Shown here: positions 33,857 to 42,299 of the stretch, one piece after another
Numbering within the stretch: the stretch's first letter is position 1
How the letters are laid out: each line of letters starts with the position of its first letter
Origin: UBA2377 sp964429385
Lineage (GTDB): Bacteria; Verrucomicrobiota; Verrucomicrobiia; Opitutales; Opitutaceae
Direction of reading: 5' to 3'
NCBI GenBank assembly: GCA_964429385.1
Contig: CAYSBR010000013.1
Span: 1 to 64,000, forward strand
Length of the DNA: 64,000 nt
The notes under the pieces: model-generated
Told to the model about the DNA's origin: nothing
Databases searched by the model: none
The model's input: only the letters and a program-made list of their open reading frames with translations
Translations under genes and position numbers: made by a program

Positions 33857-35494
33857 TTACCCGAACCGGACACCCAGCAGAAAACCCAACGTCACGACGG
33901 CGAAGGGCACCCAGAAGAACTGTTGCCAGCCGCGCCACTGCTGCGCGTAGCCAGCGAGCAGGGAGAGAAGCAGGACGCCGAGCGTGACGACGCCCATCCA
34001 CGGGGCGCGAAACGTTGCGGTGAACCACATGGCGGGCAGGTGCATGAAGCCGCGCAGGCCGTGCTCGGTCAGCCACAACATAAACACCGCGGCGTGGTTG
34101 GCCAGCAGGCTGCCGGGGGTGAACCCGACCAGACCGCAGAGCAGCGAAATGAATCCGGCGAGAATCACGAAGGAGGAGGCCGGAATCACAGGCAGGTTGG
34201 CCAGCAGCGCGCCGGGCGTGAAGAGCTGGAAGAACAGCACCCCGGTCACCGCGCTCACCAGTGCGGCGGCGATGCCGATGCCCACCGCTGTCAGCGTGCC
34301 GCGCCAGAAGGCGGACACCCCGTGGTGATACCAGCGCCAGGCGGACGGGGGCAGCAGCGGAAAGGCCGGCCGCAGCTCCTGCCAGCGCTCCGCCAGCGGC
34401 AGCCCGATGAGCAGCAGCGCGCCCACGATGCCATAGCTCATCTGAAAACTGGCGCTGAACATCTGGAGCGGATCCGCCAGCAGCACGAGCAAGGTGGCGA
34501 TGGCGAGCGCCGAGAGCGGGTTGCCCGGCACCCGCAGGGTGAGGGAGCACAACACGAGCGCCACCATGAGGAAGGCCCGCACGGCCGACGGCACCGTGCC
34601 CGTGATGTCCACATAAAGCCAGAGCGCGGCGAGCCCGATTATGAGCCGGGGAATCCGTGGCACGCGAACCAGCATCAGCAACGCGTGCAGGCCGCCGGCG
34701 ATCACCGCGATGTGCAGGCCGCTGATGGAGAAGACGTGCATCGTGCCGCTCGCGCGAAACATCCATCCTTGTTCCTCGGTCAGCTCGCTTTGCTGCCCCA
34801 GCAGCATGGCCCGCAGCACGCCGGTCAGCTCCGGCTGCTTGTCGGCCACGCCCAGACCAAGGATGGTGCTGAAGCGTGTGGCCATCCGCGCGCAGAACTG
34901 GCGGTAAGCCGGCGCAGGTTGCAGGGTTTTCCGGATCTGCCCGCGCGTGAACCGGAAGTTTACGCCCGCATGGGCCAGGTAACCGTCAAACGTGTCCGCC
35001 GGAGGATCGCGGGGCAGGGTGGTGAGCACGCCGATGGTGTCCACCACGGCCGCGCGCACCGGCACGGTTTCCCCTTCACGGAGGGCGAGCGAAAAATACA
35101 CCCGCTGCCCGGTGAGTTCACGTAGGTGCGGGGCCGTCCGCTCGATCACGGCCAGACCGCTGACACGCCGGGCCTCGTGCAGGGCAAAGGTGCGTGTGAC
35201 GCGCAGCGCCAGTTCTGCTTCGCGCGGTGGCAGTTGATCCCACGCCGCAATCCGCGGGCGTTGCAGGGCGTAGCTGGCCATCCCCGCCAGGATCATCGCC
35301 CCGCACAGGGCCGGCGCCCAGCCGGGCCAGGAGCGCCACACGATCACAAGCGCCAGCGCGGCGAGGGTGGCCGCGCCGCCGAGCAACCAGCCCACGGGCA
35401 GAAATTCCCCGGCCCGCCCCAGCGCCAGTCCGGCCAGCAGCGGCAGGACCAGCCAGAGCAGCGGCGCGCGATGTCCGAGACTGCGGCGGGGCAT
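33857..35494 (-). CDS. comEC: ComEC/Rec2 competence channel, short form
   Basis: 545 residues and about ten membrane helices. The N-terminal part has a periplasmic beta domain (DUF4131 type). The competence domain carries the hallmark FSISGLHIAVIAGGLHALL followed by IPRLIIGLAALWLYVDITG and PSAVRAFLMVALVL. ComEC forms the inner-membrane channel for single-stranded DNA during transformation. Many ComEC proteins (700-800 residues) end with a metallo-beta-lactamase-like nuclease domain; here the protein ends after the last membrane segments, so that domain is missing. It is divergent from rarA across a 78-base gap. Confidence 0.92.
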   Translation of the reverse strand: MPRRSLGHRAPLLWLVLPLLAGLALGRAGEFLPVGWLLGGAATLAALALVIVWRSWPGWAPALCGAMILAGMASYALQRPRIAAWDQLPPREAELALRVTRTFALHEARRVSGLAVIERTAPHLRELTGQRVYFSLALREGETVPVRAAVVDTIGVLTTLPRDPPADTFDGYLAHAGVNFRFTRGQIRKTLQPAPAYRQFCARMATRFSTILGLGVADKQPELTGVLRAMLLGQQSELTEEQGWMFRASGTMHVFSISGLHIAVIAGGLHALLMLVRVPRIPRLIIGLAALWLYVDITGTVPSAVRAFLMVALVLCSLTLRVPGNPLSALAIATLLVLLADPLQMFSASFQMSYGIVGALLLIGLPLAERWQELRPAFPLLPPSAWRWYHHGVSAFWRGTLTAVGIGIAAALVSAVTGVLFFQLFTPGALLANLPVIPASSFVILAGFISLLCGLVGFTPGSLLANHAAVFMLWLTEHGLRGFMHLPAMWFTATFRAPWMGVVTLGVLLLSLLAGYAQQWRGWQQFFWVPFAVVTLGFLLGVRFG

Positions 35495-35572
35495 GCCTGC
35501 ATTGAATCACGCCCCGGCGGGAAGTAACCTGAAATTTGCAGCCTTTTCATCCGGGCTGGTTCGTGTTCAGTC

Positions 35573-36928
35573 ATGCCCCTTCCCGTGAGTGCTTCCGACC
35601 AATCCGATCTTTTTGGCGCCGCGCCCGCGGCCGAGGGCGGGAAACGCCCGCCCACCGGCCAGCCGCTGGCGGCGCGCATGCGGCCCCGGCGGCTGGCGGA
35701 AGTGGTGGGGCAGGAACACATCCTCAAGCCCGGCAGCCTGCTGCCCCGGCTCGTGGCGCAAAACCGCTTTGGCTCGCTGCTGTTCTATGGTCCGCCCGGC
35801 TGCGGCAAGACCAGCATTGCGGAGGCCATCGCGCGCGAGACGGGCAGCCGCTTTGTGCGCCTCAACGCCGTCATGTCGAATGTCGGCGAACTGCGGGAAA
35901 TCCTCGCCACCGCGCGGCGGCAGCCCGAGGCGGGCACGCTGCTCTTCATTGACGAGCTGCACCGCTTCAACAAATCGCAGCAGGACCTGCTCCTGCCCGA
36001 CGTCGAGGAAGGTTATGTGCGGCTGATCGGCGCGACGACGCACAACCCCGGTTTCTACATCAACCCGCCGCTGCTCTCGCGCAGCCATCTGTTCCGGCTG
36101 GAGCCGCTGGCGACCGCCGCCGTGGCGGGGGTGCTGCGGCAGGCGTTGGACGATGCGGAGCGCGGCCTCGGCGCGCGCGGGGTGACCGCGGGCGATGCGA
36201 TTTTGGAAGATCTCGCCGTGCTCTGTGATGGCGATCTGCGGCGGGCGCTCAACGCGCTCGAAGTGCTCGTGCTCGGCCTGCCGGAGAAGGCGGAACTCAC
36301 GACGGCGGATCTGGAGGTCTTTGCCCGCGAACGGCGCATCCGCTACGATGCCGACGAGGATGAGCATTACGACACCATCTCGGCCTTCATCAAGAGTTGC
36401 CGGGGCAGCGATCCCGATGCGGCGATGTATTGGCTGGCCAAGATGCTGGCCGGTGGCGAGGACCCGCGCTTCATCGCGCGGCGACTCGTCATCCTCGCCA
36501 GCGAGGATGTGGGCCTGGCTGATCCGATGGCCCTGCCGCTGGCGGTCGCGGCGCACCATGCCTGCGACTTCGTCGGCCTGCCCGAGGCCGAGCTGACCCT
36601 CGCGCATGCCACGCTTTACATTGCGACAACGCCGAAGAGCAATTCGGCCACGCTGGCCCTGGGCGAAGCGCACCGCGTGCTCAAGGAGCAGCCGGTGCAG
36701 CCCGTGCCCCTGCCGTTGCGCGACAAGAGCGGCGCGGCCAGCAAGCAGGCCGGCCACGGCAAGGGCTACCGTTATTCCCACGACTATCCGGAGAACATCT
36801 CCGGACAGGATTACCTGCAAACGCCGCTCGCGCTCTACACGCCAAAGACCGCGGGCTGGGAGGCCAAGATCGCCGATCGCCTCGCCCGCTGGCAGGAGCT
36901 GAAGGCAAAGCTGCAGGCCGGGAAATAA
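35573..36928 (+). CDS. rarA: Replication-associated recombination protein A (RarA/MgsA)
   Basis: 451 residues. AAA+ ATPase with Walker A YGPPGCGKTS at 72-81, Walker B LLFIDELHRF at 123-132, sensor 1 LIGATTHNP, and an arginine finger region LLSRSHLFRL. The C-terminal MgsA oligomerisation part is present: SAFIKSCRGSDPDAAMYWLAKMLAGGEDPRFIARR, followed by PKSNSATLA and YRYSHDYPENISGQDYLQ in pieces. RarA acts at stalled replication forks in the cytosol. Pairing with comEC across a short divergent region is by position only. Confidence 0.96.
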   Translation: MPLPVSASDQSDLFGAAPAAEGGKRPPTGQPLAARMRPRRLAEVVGQEHILKPGSLLPRLVAQNRFGSLLFYGPPGCGKTSIAEAIARETGSRFVRLNAVMSNVGELREILATARRQPEAGTLLFIDELHRFNKSQQDLLLPDVEEGYVRLIGATTHNPGFYINPPLLSRSHLFRLEPLATAAVAGVLRQALDDAERGLGARGVTAGDAILEDLAVLCDGDLRRALNALEVLVLGLPEKAELTTADLEVFARERRIRYDADEDEHYDTISAFIKSCRGSDPDAAMYWLAKMLAGGEDPRFIARRLVILASEDVGLADPMALPLAVAAHHACDFVGLPEAELTLAHATLYIATTPKSNSATLALGEAHRVLKEQPVQPVPLPLRDKSGAASKQAGHGKGYRYSHDYPENISGQDYLQTPLALYTPKTAGWEAKIADRLARWQELKAKLQAGK

Positions 36929-36994
36929 ACGCGCGGGAAGGGGGGCGTTCCCCGCCATGAATTTTTGGCGGGCGGCGCGTTGCTCCCATGCGCA

Positions 36995-39040
36995 CTACGC
37001 TCCCGCCCGATAGCGCTCGATGGCTGCGGCCTTGGCCGCGTAAAGGGCGCCCCAATCCCTGGGTTTGCCCAGCTCCTGAAAAAACGCGGCGGCTTCGCGG
37101 CAGGCGGTCGTGGTTTCATTCAGCAGATCGTCGGCCAGATGGCGGTAGGCTGCGGCGTCCCGGCCGCATTTTTCCCAGAGCGCATGCAGACCGAAATGCA
37201 GGCCGATTTCCCGTCCGGCCAGCCGCATGCTTTCGACATAAAGCCACTGACGATGCAGATGCGCGCGACGGGTGGGAACGGGCGCTTCACCCGCCCACCA
37301 GCAATGATAAAACACCGGCGTGTAGTCCGCCGCCGTTTCCGCCTGCGTCAGCAGTTGGGCCGCCTCGGCGTAATGGGGCGTGGCTTCCCTCCACGCGGTG
37401 GCGACGGCCTGCAGTGCGTCAGTGAAATCGGCCGGGTTGTAAACGCCCTCTCCCTCGCGGCGCGGCGGTTGGCGGTTTTCCGCCAGATCGTCCGGGCCGA
37501 AGCCGTCGGCTCCCGGCAGCGGCAGTTTTTTTCGTCCGGCATACCACATGGGCCATTGTTCAGGTGCCCAGGTGCAGGCGGTGGAGAGGTGGGTATGCGC
37601 GCGCTCCAGCGCCTGCCAGGCGGCGAAGGTCAGCTCCCCGGCCGCGGTTCCAAATTGACGGTGGGCGAGGGCACGGCAGACCGGGGCGGGATCGGCCTGC
37701 GGGTTGAGGAAAAACTCCCGGCAGGCGGGGGCGTTGCTGCTGATGTCCTCGGGCGTGGGCCCCCAGTGGTCAAAAACACCGTCGGCGCCGAGCGCGTGCC
37801 AGCGGCGGAGCTTGGCGGCGATGCCGAGGGGGAAATCCTGGATATCGCCGATGCCATGCACGGTGTCGTCACCCCAGTGCAGATTGTCGTAGCCGATGAA
37901 GGTCTGGCCCTGTTGCCGGCAGACCTGGCGGACGGCGTGGAGAAAGTCATGGGTTTGCCGTTCGCACTGCCAGCCGTCCTTCTGCGCGGCGAGATACACG
38001 CCGGAGGCGGCGGGCAACGCCGCTTGCCGGTGGAGAAACTCCCCGGTCTCCCGATCCCAGCGCCACCCGGTGGTCAGCACGCGCAGGCCGGGCCGGACCT
38101 TGCGGCCTTCCTCGATCAGAAAAGCGACGAGCCGGTCGCGTTGCGCCAGCCGGTGCAGCCCGCGACAGCGCGGACAGGTTTCGGGCGCGCAGAATTCGCC
38201 GCCGGAATCCAGGCCGAAGACAAAGAGGGTTTCGATTTCCGGAAAATCGGCGAAGAAGCGGGCGAGCAGATCGCGGTAAAAAGCCCGCACCTGCGGATGG
38301 CTGAAACACAGGACCTGGCCTTCGTAGGTGCCGGAGTCGCTGAGCACGTCCTCCGGGTAGCGGGTGAGGAAGGCCTCGCGTTCGGCCGTTGGCACCCAGG
38401 GACCGCCCTGGCAGGGCAGTTCGGTGAGCCAGAGCATGGCCCCGAGCCCGTGGTCGGCGCAGTCGTCGAGCAACCGGCGCAGTCCGGCGCGATTGGCGGC
38501 GACCTCCGCCGGATCCACCGCGCGGGGAAAGAGGGGGCTGGTGACGTAGCCCTGCAGCGAGCGTCGGCTGCCCTGCCAGTCGTGAGAGACCAGACAGTGG
38601 GTGGCGCCCATCCGGGCGATGAAGCGCACATCGGTGCGGGTCCCGGGCCAGGGCGTGAAGCGCGGGTGAAAGATGCGTTCCCGGAAATGAAAGACACCCT
38701 GGCGGTGCAGACCCTCGACCAGCGGTTCCCCGGCGGCCCGCAATTCCTCCAGCCCAAAGACGGCCTGCAGCAGGCCGCGCGGGGTGTTGCCGAACAGGTG
38801 GAGCACGCCTTCGTGCATCCGTATTTCAAAGGCATCGCCGACGGAAGCGGCGGGCAGATGCGGCGCAGGTCCGGGCAGAGGGGGAGATTCACCGGGCGAG
38901 CCGGTTACCAATCCGGCGCGGATGGGCGGCGGCCCGGGTAAACCGGCCAGGGCCCGGGCGAGTTCCTGCCGGAAGGTTTGCCGCACCCGCGGCGGCGGGG
39001 CGGCGGGGTAAAACTCAGGTAAGACTGGGGGAGGGGGCAT
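36995..39040 (-). CDS. Putative glycoside hydrolase, GH67/GH20-like barrel, family not assigned
   Basis: 681 residues with no signal peptide. Residues 70-100 (FEIRMHEGVLHLFGNTPRGLLQAVFGLEE) resemble the small N-terminal alpha/beta domain that precedes the barrel in GH20, GH67 and GH84 enzymes. The central region looks like a barrel: YEGQVLCFSHPQVRAFY, IETLFVFGLDSGGEFCAPETCPRC, WRWDRETGEF, FIGYDNLHWGDDTVHG and WGPTPEDISSNAPA. Asp and Glu at GLDSGGE are candidate catalytic residues. The C-terminal 200 residues are helical. The CxxC pair in PETCPRC may bind metal. I cannot name a substrate. It stands alone between rarA and the exported gene at 39105. Confidence 0.7.
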   Translation of the reverse strand: MPPPPVLPEFYPAAPPPRVRQTFRQELARALAGLPGPPPIRAGLVTGSPGESPPLPGPAPHLPAASVGDAFEIRMHEGVLHLFGNTPRGLLQAVFGLEELRAAGEPLVEGLHRQGVFHFRERIFHPRFTPWPGTRTDVRFIARMGATHCLVSHDWQGSRRSLQGYVTSPLFPRAVDPAEVAANRAGLRRLLDDCADHGLGAMLWLTELPCQGGPWVPTAEREAFLTRYPEDVLSDSGTYEGQVLCFSHPQVRAFYRDLLARFFADFPEIETLFVFGLDSGGEFCAPETCPRCRGLHRLAQRDRLVAFLIEEGRKVRPGLRVLTTGWRWDRETGEFLHRQAALPAASGVYLAAQKDGWQCERQTHDFLHAVRQVCRQQGQTFIGYDNLHWGDDTVHGIGDIQDFPLGIAAKLRRWHALGADGVFDHWGPTPEDISSNAPACREFFLNPQADPAPVCRALAHRQFGTAAGELTFAAWQALERAHTHLSTACTWAPEQWPMWYAGRKKLPLPGADGFGPDDLAENRQPPRREGEGVYNPADFTDALQAVATAWREATPHYAEAAQLLTQAETAADYTPVFYHCWWAGEAPVPTRRAHLHRQWLYVESMRLAGREIGLHFGLHALWEKCGRDAAAYRHLADDLLNETTTACREAAAFFQELGKPRDWGALYAAKAAAIERYRAGA

Positions 39041-39104
39041 GAGGCGGGTGGGCCAAACCCAGCGCGGGCTTGCGGTGTTTGTCGCTAGCAGACAGTGTGG
39101 GGCT

Positions 39105-39575
39105 ATGAAAACCCGATTCCTTCCCCTCCTGTGCGGTTTGTTGCTGGCTGGCGGCGCCGGGCATCTGCAGGCCGCGCCGGGTGTTCCGGCCCAGCAGGGG
39201 GCGGCGGCGACCGATGAGGAGATGGGCGAGATTCTCGGTATCGAGATCGCGCGCGCGAACGGGCGTTACCTCGGGCTGGAAATTGTATCGGGCAATTTCA
39301 AGCTCACCTTCTACAACGAAAAGAAGAAGCCCGAGCCCGTGGATGTGGCGCGGGCCACGGCGCGCTGGCAGGCGCGCACCAAGCCCTTCCGGGAGTTCAA
39401 TGTGCTCAACCCCTCGGGGGACGGCCATTCGCTGGCGGGCAACCGGTTCGTCCGTCCGCCGCATATCTTCATCGTTTATCTCACGCTGATGCACGAGTCG
39501 GGCGAGGTGGCGGAGAGCCATCAGGTCCAGTTTGGTGGCGCGCAGGCGGCGGATCAGGCGCAGCAGGAGGAGTGA
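39105..39575 (+). CDS. Small exported protein, unknown function
   Basis: 156 residues from the ATG at 39105, chosen because MKTRFLPLLCGLLLAGGAGHLQA is a good signal peptide; a longer frame to 39039 would bury it. The mature part has a mixed beta pattern: GRYLGLEIVSGNFKLTFYNEKKKPEPVDVARATARW and FIVYLTLMHESGEVAESHQVQF in pieces, with a Gln/Glu-rich end. No motif I recognise. It is probably periplasmic or surface-linked. It is upstream of ribB by 66 bases on the same strand, but no functional link is evident. Confidence 0.75.
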   Translation: MKTRFLPLLCGLLLAGGAGHLQAAPGVPAQQGAAATDEEMGEILGIEIARANGRYLGLEIVSGNFKLTFYNEKKKPEPVDVARATARWQARTKPFREFNVLNPSGDGHSLAGNRFVRPPHIFIVYLTLMHESGEVAESHQVQFGGAQAADQAQQEE

Positions 39576-39641
39576 AGGCTGGCGGCCGGTTTCGGTCGCC
39601 GCGCATTTGACAGCGTTCCCCGCGGTGGCGAACCTCCGCGC

Positions 39642-40739
39642 ATGTCCTCCTCTGGCAGCCAGGTTTTCGACACCGTGGAATCCGCGATTCACGACATCGC
39701 GGCGGGTCGCCTCGTGATCGTGACGGATGACGAGGCGCGCGAGAACGAGGGCGATCTCATCATGGCCGCCTCGAAGGCCACGCCCGAGACCATCAACATG
39801 ATGATCCGCTACTGCAGCGGCATTGTGTGCGTCCCCACGGTCGAGCCCCAGCTGCGCCGCCTCGGGCTCGGCCCGATGGTGCAGCAAAACCGCGAGGTGC
39901 AGCGCACGGATTTCACCGTGACCGTGGATGCGGCCGAGGGCATCACCACCGGCATCAGCGCCTATGATCGCGCGCGGACGATCCGCATCCTCGCCGATCC
40001 CGCGGCGCAGCCCGAGCAATTGGTCCAGCCCGGCCACGTATTTCCCCTGCGCGCCCGCCCCGGCGGCGTGCTGGAGCGGGCCGGTCATACCGAGGCCGCC
40101 GTGGATCTCGCCATTCTCGCCGGCCTGCACCCGAGCGGCGTGCTGTGCGAACTGGTGAACGACGACGGCTCCGTGCAGCGCCTGCCGCAACTGGTCGAGT
40201 TCAAGCGCAAGTTCGGCCTGCGCATGATCTCCATCGCCCAGCTCATCGAATACCGCGCCAAGCGCGACCAGCTTGTCCGGCTGGTTTGCTCGCAGCCTTT
40301 CTCCTCGGACTTCGGGGATTTCACGCTGCATGTCTTCCGCAGCACACTCGACAACCGCCACCACCTCGCGCTGGCGATGGGCCGGCTCACGACCGAGCCC
40401 ACCCTGGTGCGCGTGCACAGCGAAAATCTCCTCGGCGATGTTTTCCGCATGAAGGGGCTGGAGACGCATCATGCCCTGACCGCCTCGCTGGAGGCGGTCG
40501 CCCGTGAAGGCCGCGGGGTGGTGCTCTACATGGAGCATGCCAACGGCGGGGCCGATCTCATCAACCGTCTGACGGGCCGGGCGGGCGATCCCCCCATGAG
40601 CTTTCGCGATTACGGTATCGGTGCGCAGATCCTCTCCGCGCTCGGCCTGGGCAAGATCCGCCTGCTCTCGAACAGCACCCGCAAGGTCGTCGGTCTCGAC
40701 GGCTACGGACTGGAGATCGTCGAGCAGGTGTCGCCTTGA
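39642..40739 (+). CDS. ribB: 3,4-dihydroxy-2-butanone 4-phosphate synthase with degenerate GTP cyclohydrolase II domain
   Basis: 365 residues. The RibB domain (1-205) is complete: DDEARENEGDLIMAASKA with the metal-site acids, YCSGIVCVP, EGITTGISAYDRARTI and HVFPLRARPGGVLERAGHTEAAVDL in parts. The RibA-like domain has LVRVHSENLLGDVF where active enzymes have HSECLTGD, and then ETHHALTASLEAV where RCDCG is expected. All three zinc cysteines are gone and the GRGIGL motif is lost, so cyclohydrolase activity is unlikely. A RibB with an inactive RibA-like tail has been described in other bacteria (RibBX type). A true ribA should exist elsewhere. Followed by a repeat and ribH. Confidence 0.93.
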   Translation: MSSSGSQVFDTVESAIHDIAAGRLVIVTDDEARENEGDLIMAASKATPETINMMIRYCSGIVCVPTVEPQLRRLGLGPMVQQNREVQRTDFTVTVDAAEGITTGISAYDRARTIRILADPAAQPEQLVQPGHVFPLRARPGGVLERAGHTEAAVDLAILAGLHPSGVLCELVNDDGSVQRLPQLVEFKRKFGLRMISIAQLIEYRAKRDQLVRLVCSQPFSSDFGDFTLHVFRSTLDNRHHLALAMGRLTTEPTLVRVHSENLLGDVFRMKGLETHHALTASLEAVAREGRGVVLYMEHANGGADLINRLTGRAGDPPMSFRDYGIGAQILSALGLGKIRLLSNSTRKVVGLDGYGLEIVEQVSP

Positions 40740-40740
40740 T

Positions 40741-40851
40741 TTTTTCACAGGAGGCAACGGAGAAAACCGAGACGGGCAGTCACGGATTGCGCGGATGGAG
40801 CGGGACTTATGAACCGGTTTCGCCCGGTTGCCTTCGCAGGCTCCTGTAAAA
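40741..40851. repeat. Dispersed inverted repeat (ttttcacaggaggcaacgg type) between ribB and ribH
   Basis: The left arm ttttcacaggaggcaacgg (from 40742) and the inverse of the right arm, ggttgccttcgcaggctcctgtaaaa (40826-40851), share ttt-acagga and ggcaac blocks. An inner AACCGG/CCGGTT hairpin sits at about 40812-40828. I recall closely similar 'cacaggaggcaacggag' sequences repeated between genes of Verrucomicrobiota. No copy with this exact sequence is elsewhere in the window. Confidence 0.55.
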
Positions 40852-40942
40852 GGGATGGGAGATAAGCCGTTTCCCGGCCCTTGGGATGCTTATCCATTTA
40901 CAGGTTGCGGTATTTCCGCGACTTGCCGCCAATAGACCGCTT

Positions 40943-41416
40943 ATGAGCTTTGACGCACCCAAGCCTCCCGTGATCGACGGGTCCCGTTTTTCCATCGGGA
41001 TCGCGGCGGCGCGTTTCAACGGGACGCTGGTGGACGGTCTGCTGGCTTCGCTCCGGGCCGCGCTGGAGAGCCAGGGCGTGCCGGCGGCGGGGCTCACGCT
41101 TGTCCGCGTGCCGGGCTCGCACGAGGTGCCGTATGCCATCCAGCGGCTGGCCGACACCGGAAAACACGACTGCCTCATCGCGCTCGGCGTGCTGATCGGT
41201 GGTGACACCAACCACCACGAGATGGTGGGCAACAGCGTCTCCGCCGCGCTCCAGTCCATCGCGCTCCAGTCCCGCCTGCCCGTGATCAACGGCGTGATCG
41301 TCGCCAATACCCGGGCCCAGGCCGAGGCCCGCTGCACCGGCGCCATCAACCGCGGGGCTGAGTTTGCGGCCGCCGCCTTGGAAATGGCCGCGTTGAAAAG
41401 GAGTTTTTCCGCATGA
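40943..41416 (+). CDS. ribH: 6,7-dimethyl-8-ribityllumazine synthase
   Basis: 157 residues from the ATG at 40943. Family motifs: RFSIGIAAARFNGTLVDGLL at the N-terminus, VRVPGSHEVPYAIQRLA for substrate binding, CLIALGVLIGGDTNHHEMVGNSV with the catalytic histidine, LPVINGVIVANTRAQAEARC, and NRGAEFAAAALEM. The enzyme joins ribityl-aminouracil and dihydroxybutanone phosphate and assembles as pentamers or 60-mers. It follows ribB, which makes one of its substrates. It overlaps nusB by four bases (ATGA), the common ribH-nusB order. Confidence 0.96.
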   Translation: MSFDAPKPPVIDGSRFSIGIAAARFNGTLVDGLLASLRAALESQGVPAAGLTLVRVPGSHEVPYAIQRLADTGKHDCLIALGVLIGGDTNHHEMVGNSVSAALQSIALQSRLPVINGVIVANTRAQAEARCTGAINRGAEFAAAALEMAALKRSFSA

Positions 41417-41856
41417 GCAAAGCCCAGTTTGCCCTCCGCAAGGCCGGCCGCGCCGCGGCCGTCCAGTATCTCTACGCCTGGAGCCTGAACTCCCCGGCCA
41501 ATCTTCTGGAGGACCTTCGGGTTTTCTTCGAATCGCTTGAGCAGCCGCGCGACGACTACGCCTTCGGCGAAGAGCTCATCCATGGCGTCATCTCGCACGT
41601 GGAGGAGATTGATGCGCGCATCCGCGGGCTCGCCCACAACTGGGATTTCGACCGCATCGCGCGCATCGACCTCGCCATCCTGCGGCTGGCGATGTTCGAG
41701 ATGATCTACCGCAAGGACATCCCGCCGGTCGTCTCGATCAACGAGGCCATTGATCTCTCGAAACAGTTTTCCACCGCCGATGCCAAGCGCTTCATCAACG
41801 GCATCCTCGACCGCCTGAAGGACCAGCTCGGCCGCGACGCCCGCCGCGCGGAATGA
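41413..41856 (+). CDS. nusB: Transcription antitermination factor NusB
   Basis: 147 residues, all-helical NusB fold. It begins with RKAGRAAAVQYLYAWSL (the AR-x-AxQxLY region) and ends with IARIDLAILRLAMFEMIYRKDIPPVVSINEAIDLSKQFSTADAKRFINGILD, broken here into its usual blocks. NusB binds boxA RNA with NusE and promotes rRNA antitermination. It is coupled to ribH by overlapping start and stop codons. The next intact gene in this direction is ftsY. Confidence 0.96.
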   Translation: MSKAQFALRKAGRAAAVQYLYAWSLNSPANLLEDLRVFFESLEQPRDDYAFGEELIHGVISHVEEIDARIRGLAHNWDFDRIARIDLAILRLAMFEMIYRKDIPPVVSINEAIDLSKQFSTADAKRFINGILDRLKDQLGRDARRAE

Positions 41857-41890
41857 GGGACTTAAATGTGGAAATCAGGAAAACGGGAAG

Positions 41891-42279
41891 ATGAGCGAAC
41901 TCGGCAACAAGGAGTTGAGCGGTCGGGTGATTGAGGCCGTGATTGCGGTGCACAAGGCCCTTGGTCCGGGTTTTCTTGAGTCGGTTTATGGAAATGCTTT
42001 GTGCGTGGAACTGAGACGTGCGGGCATCCGCTTTGAACAGCAAAAGCCGGTTGCTATCATCTATCGCGGCGAGGTGGTGGGGCAGCACCGACTCGATCTC
42101 TTGGTGGAGGGCGTATGCTGGTCGAATTGAAGGCGGTCGGCGCCATCGAAGACGTTTTCTTCGCCATTGCCCGGGCGCAGATGCGCGCGGCCGGGATCGG
42201 CGACGGCCTGATCCTGAATTTTGCCACCATGCCCCTGACCATCAAACGGGTTGGCCCGGGCTTGAATCCCGTCTCCTGA
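41891..42279 (+). pseudogene. GxxExxY-family protein, interrupted by a frameshift
   Basis: The first part (41891-42130) encodes MSELGNKELSGRVIEAVIAV, then the family motif GPGFLESVYGNAL (G-x2-E-x2-Y), and reaches HRLDLLVEGV. The reading frame then shifts: from 42115 the other frame continues MLVELKAVGAIEDVFFAIARAQ and ends at 42279. A single missing base near 42114 explains both halves, which together give a normal GxxExxY protein of about 129 residues. The family has a PD-(D/E)XK-like core; its role is unknown. It sits between nusB and ftsY. Sequencing error is possible. Confidence 0.85.
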
Positions 42280-42299
42280 TTTCCAGCTTTCCACATTCC

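Noticed and set aside
36965..38941. A 658-codon plus-strand frame opposite the glycosidase-like gene
   Set aside because: Gly/Ala/Arg-rich shadow with no motif. The minus-strand protein has barrel and N-terminal domain features.
40740..40942. An FMN riboswitch ahead of ribH
   Set aside because: The sequence is better explained by a dispersed inverted repeat, and the conserved RFN blocks are not visible.
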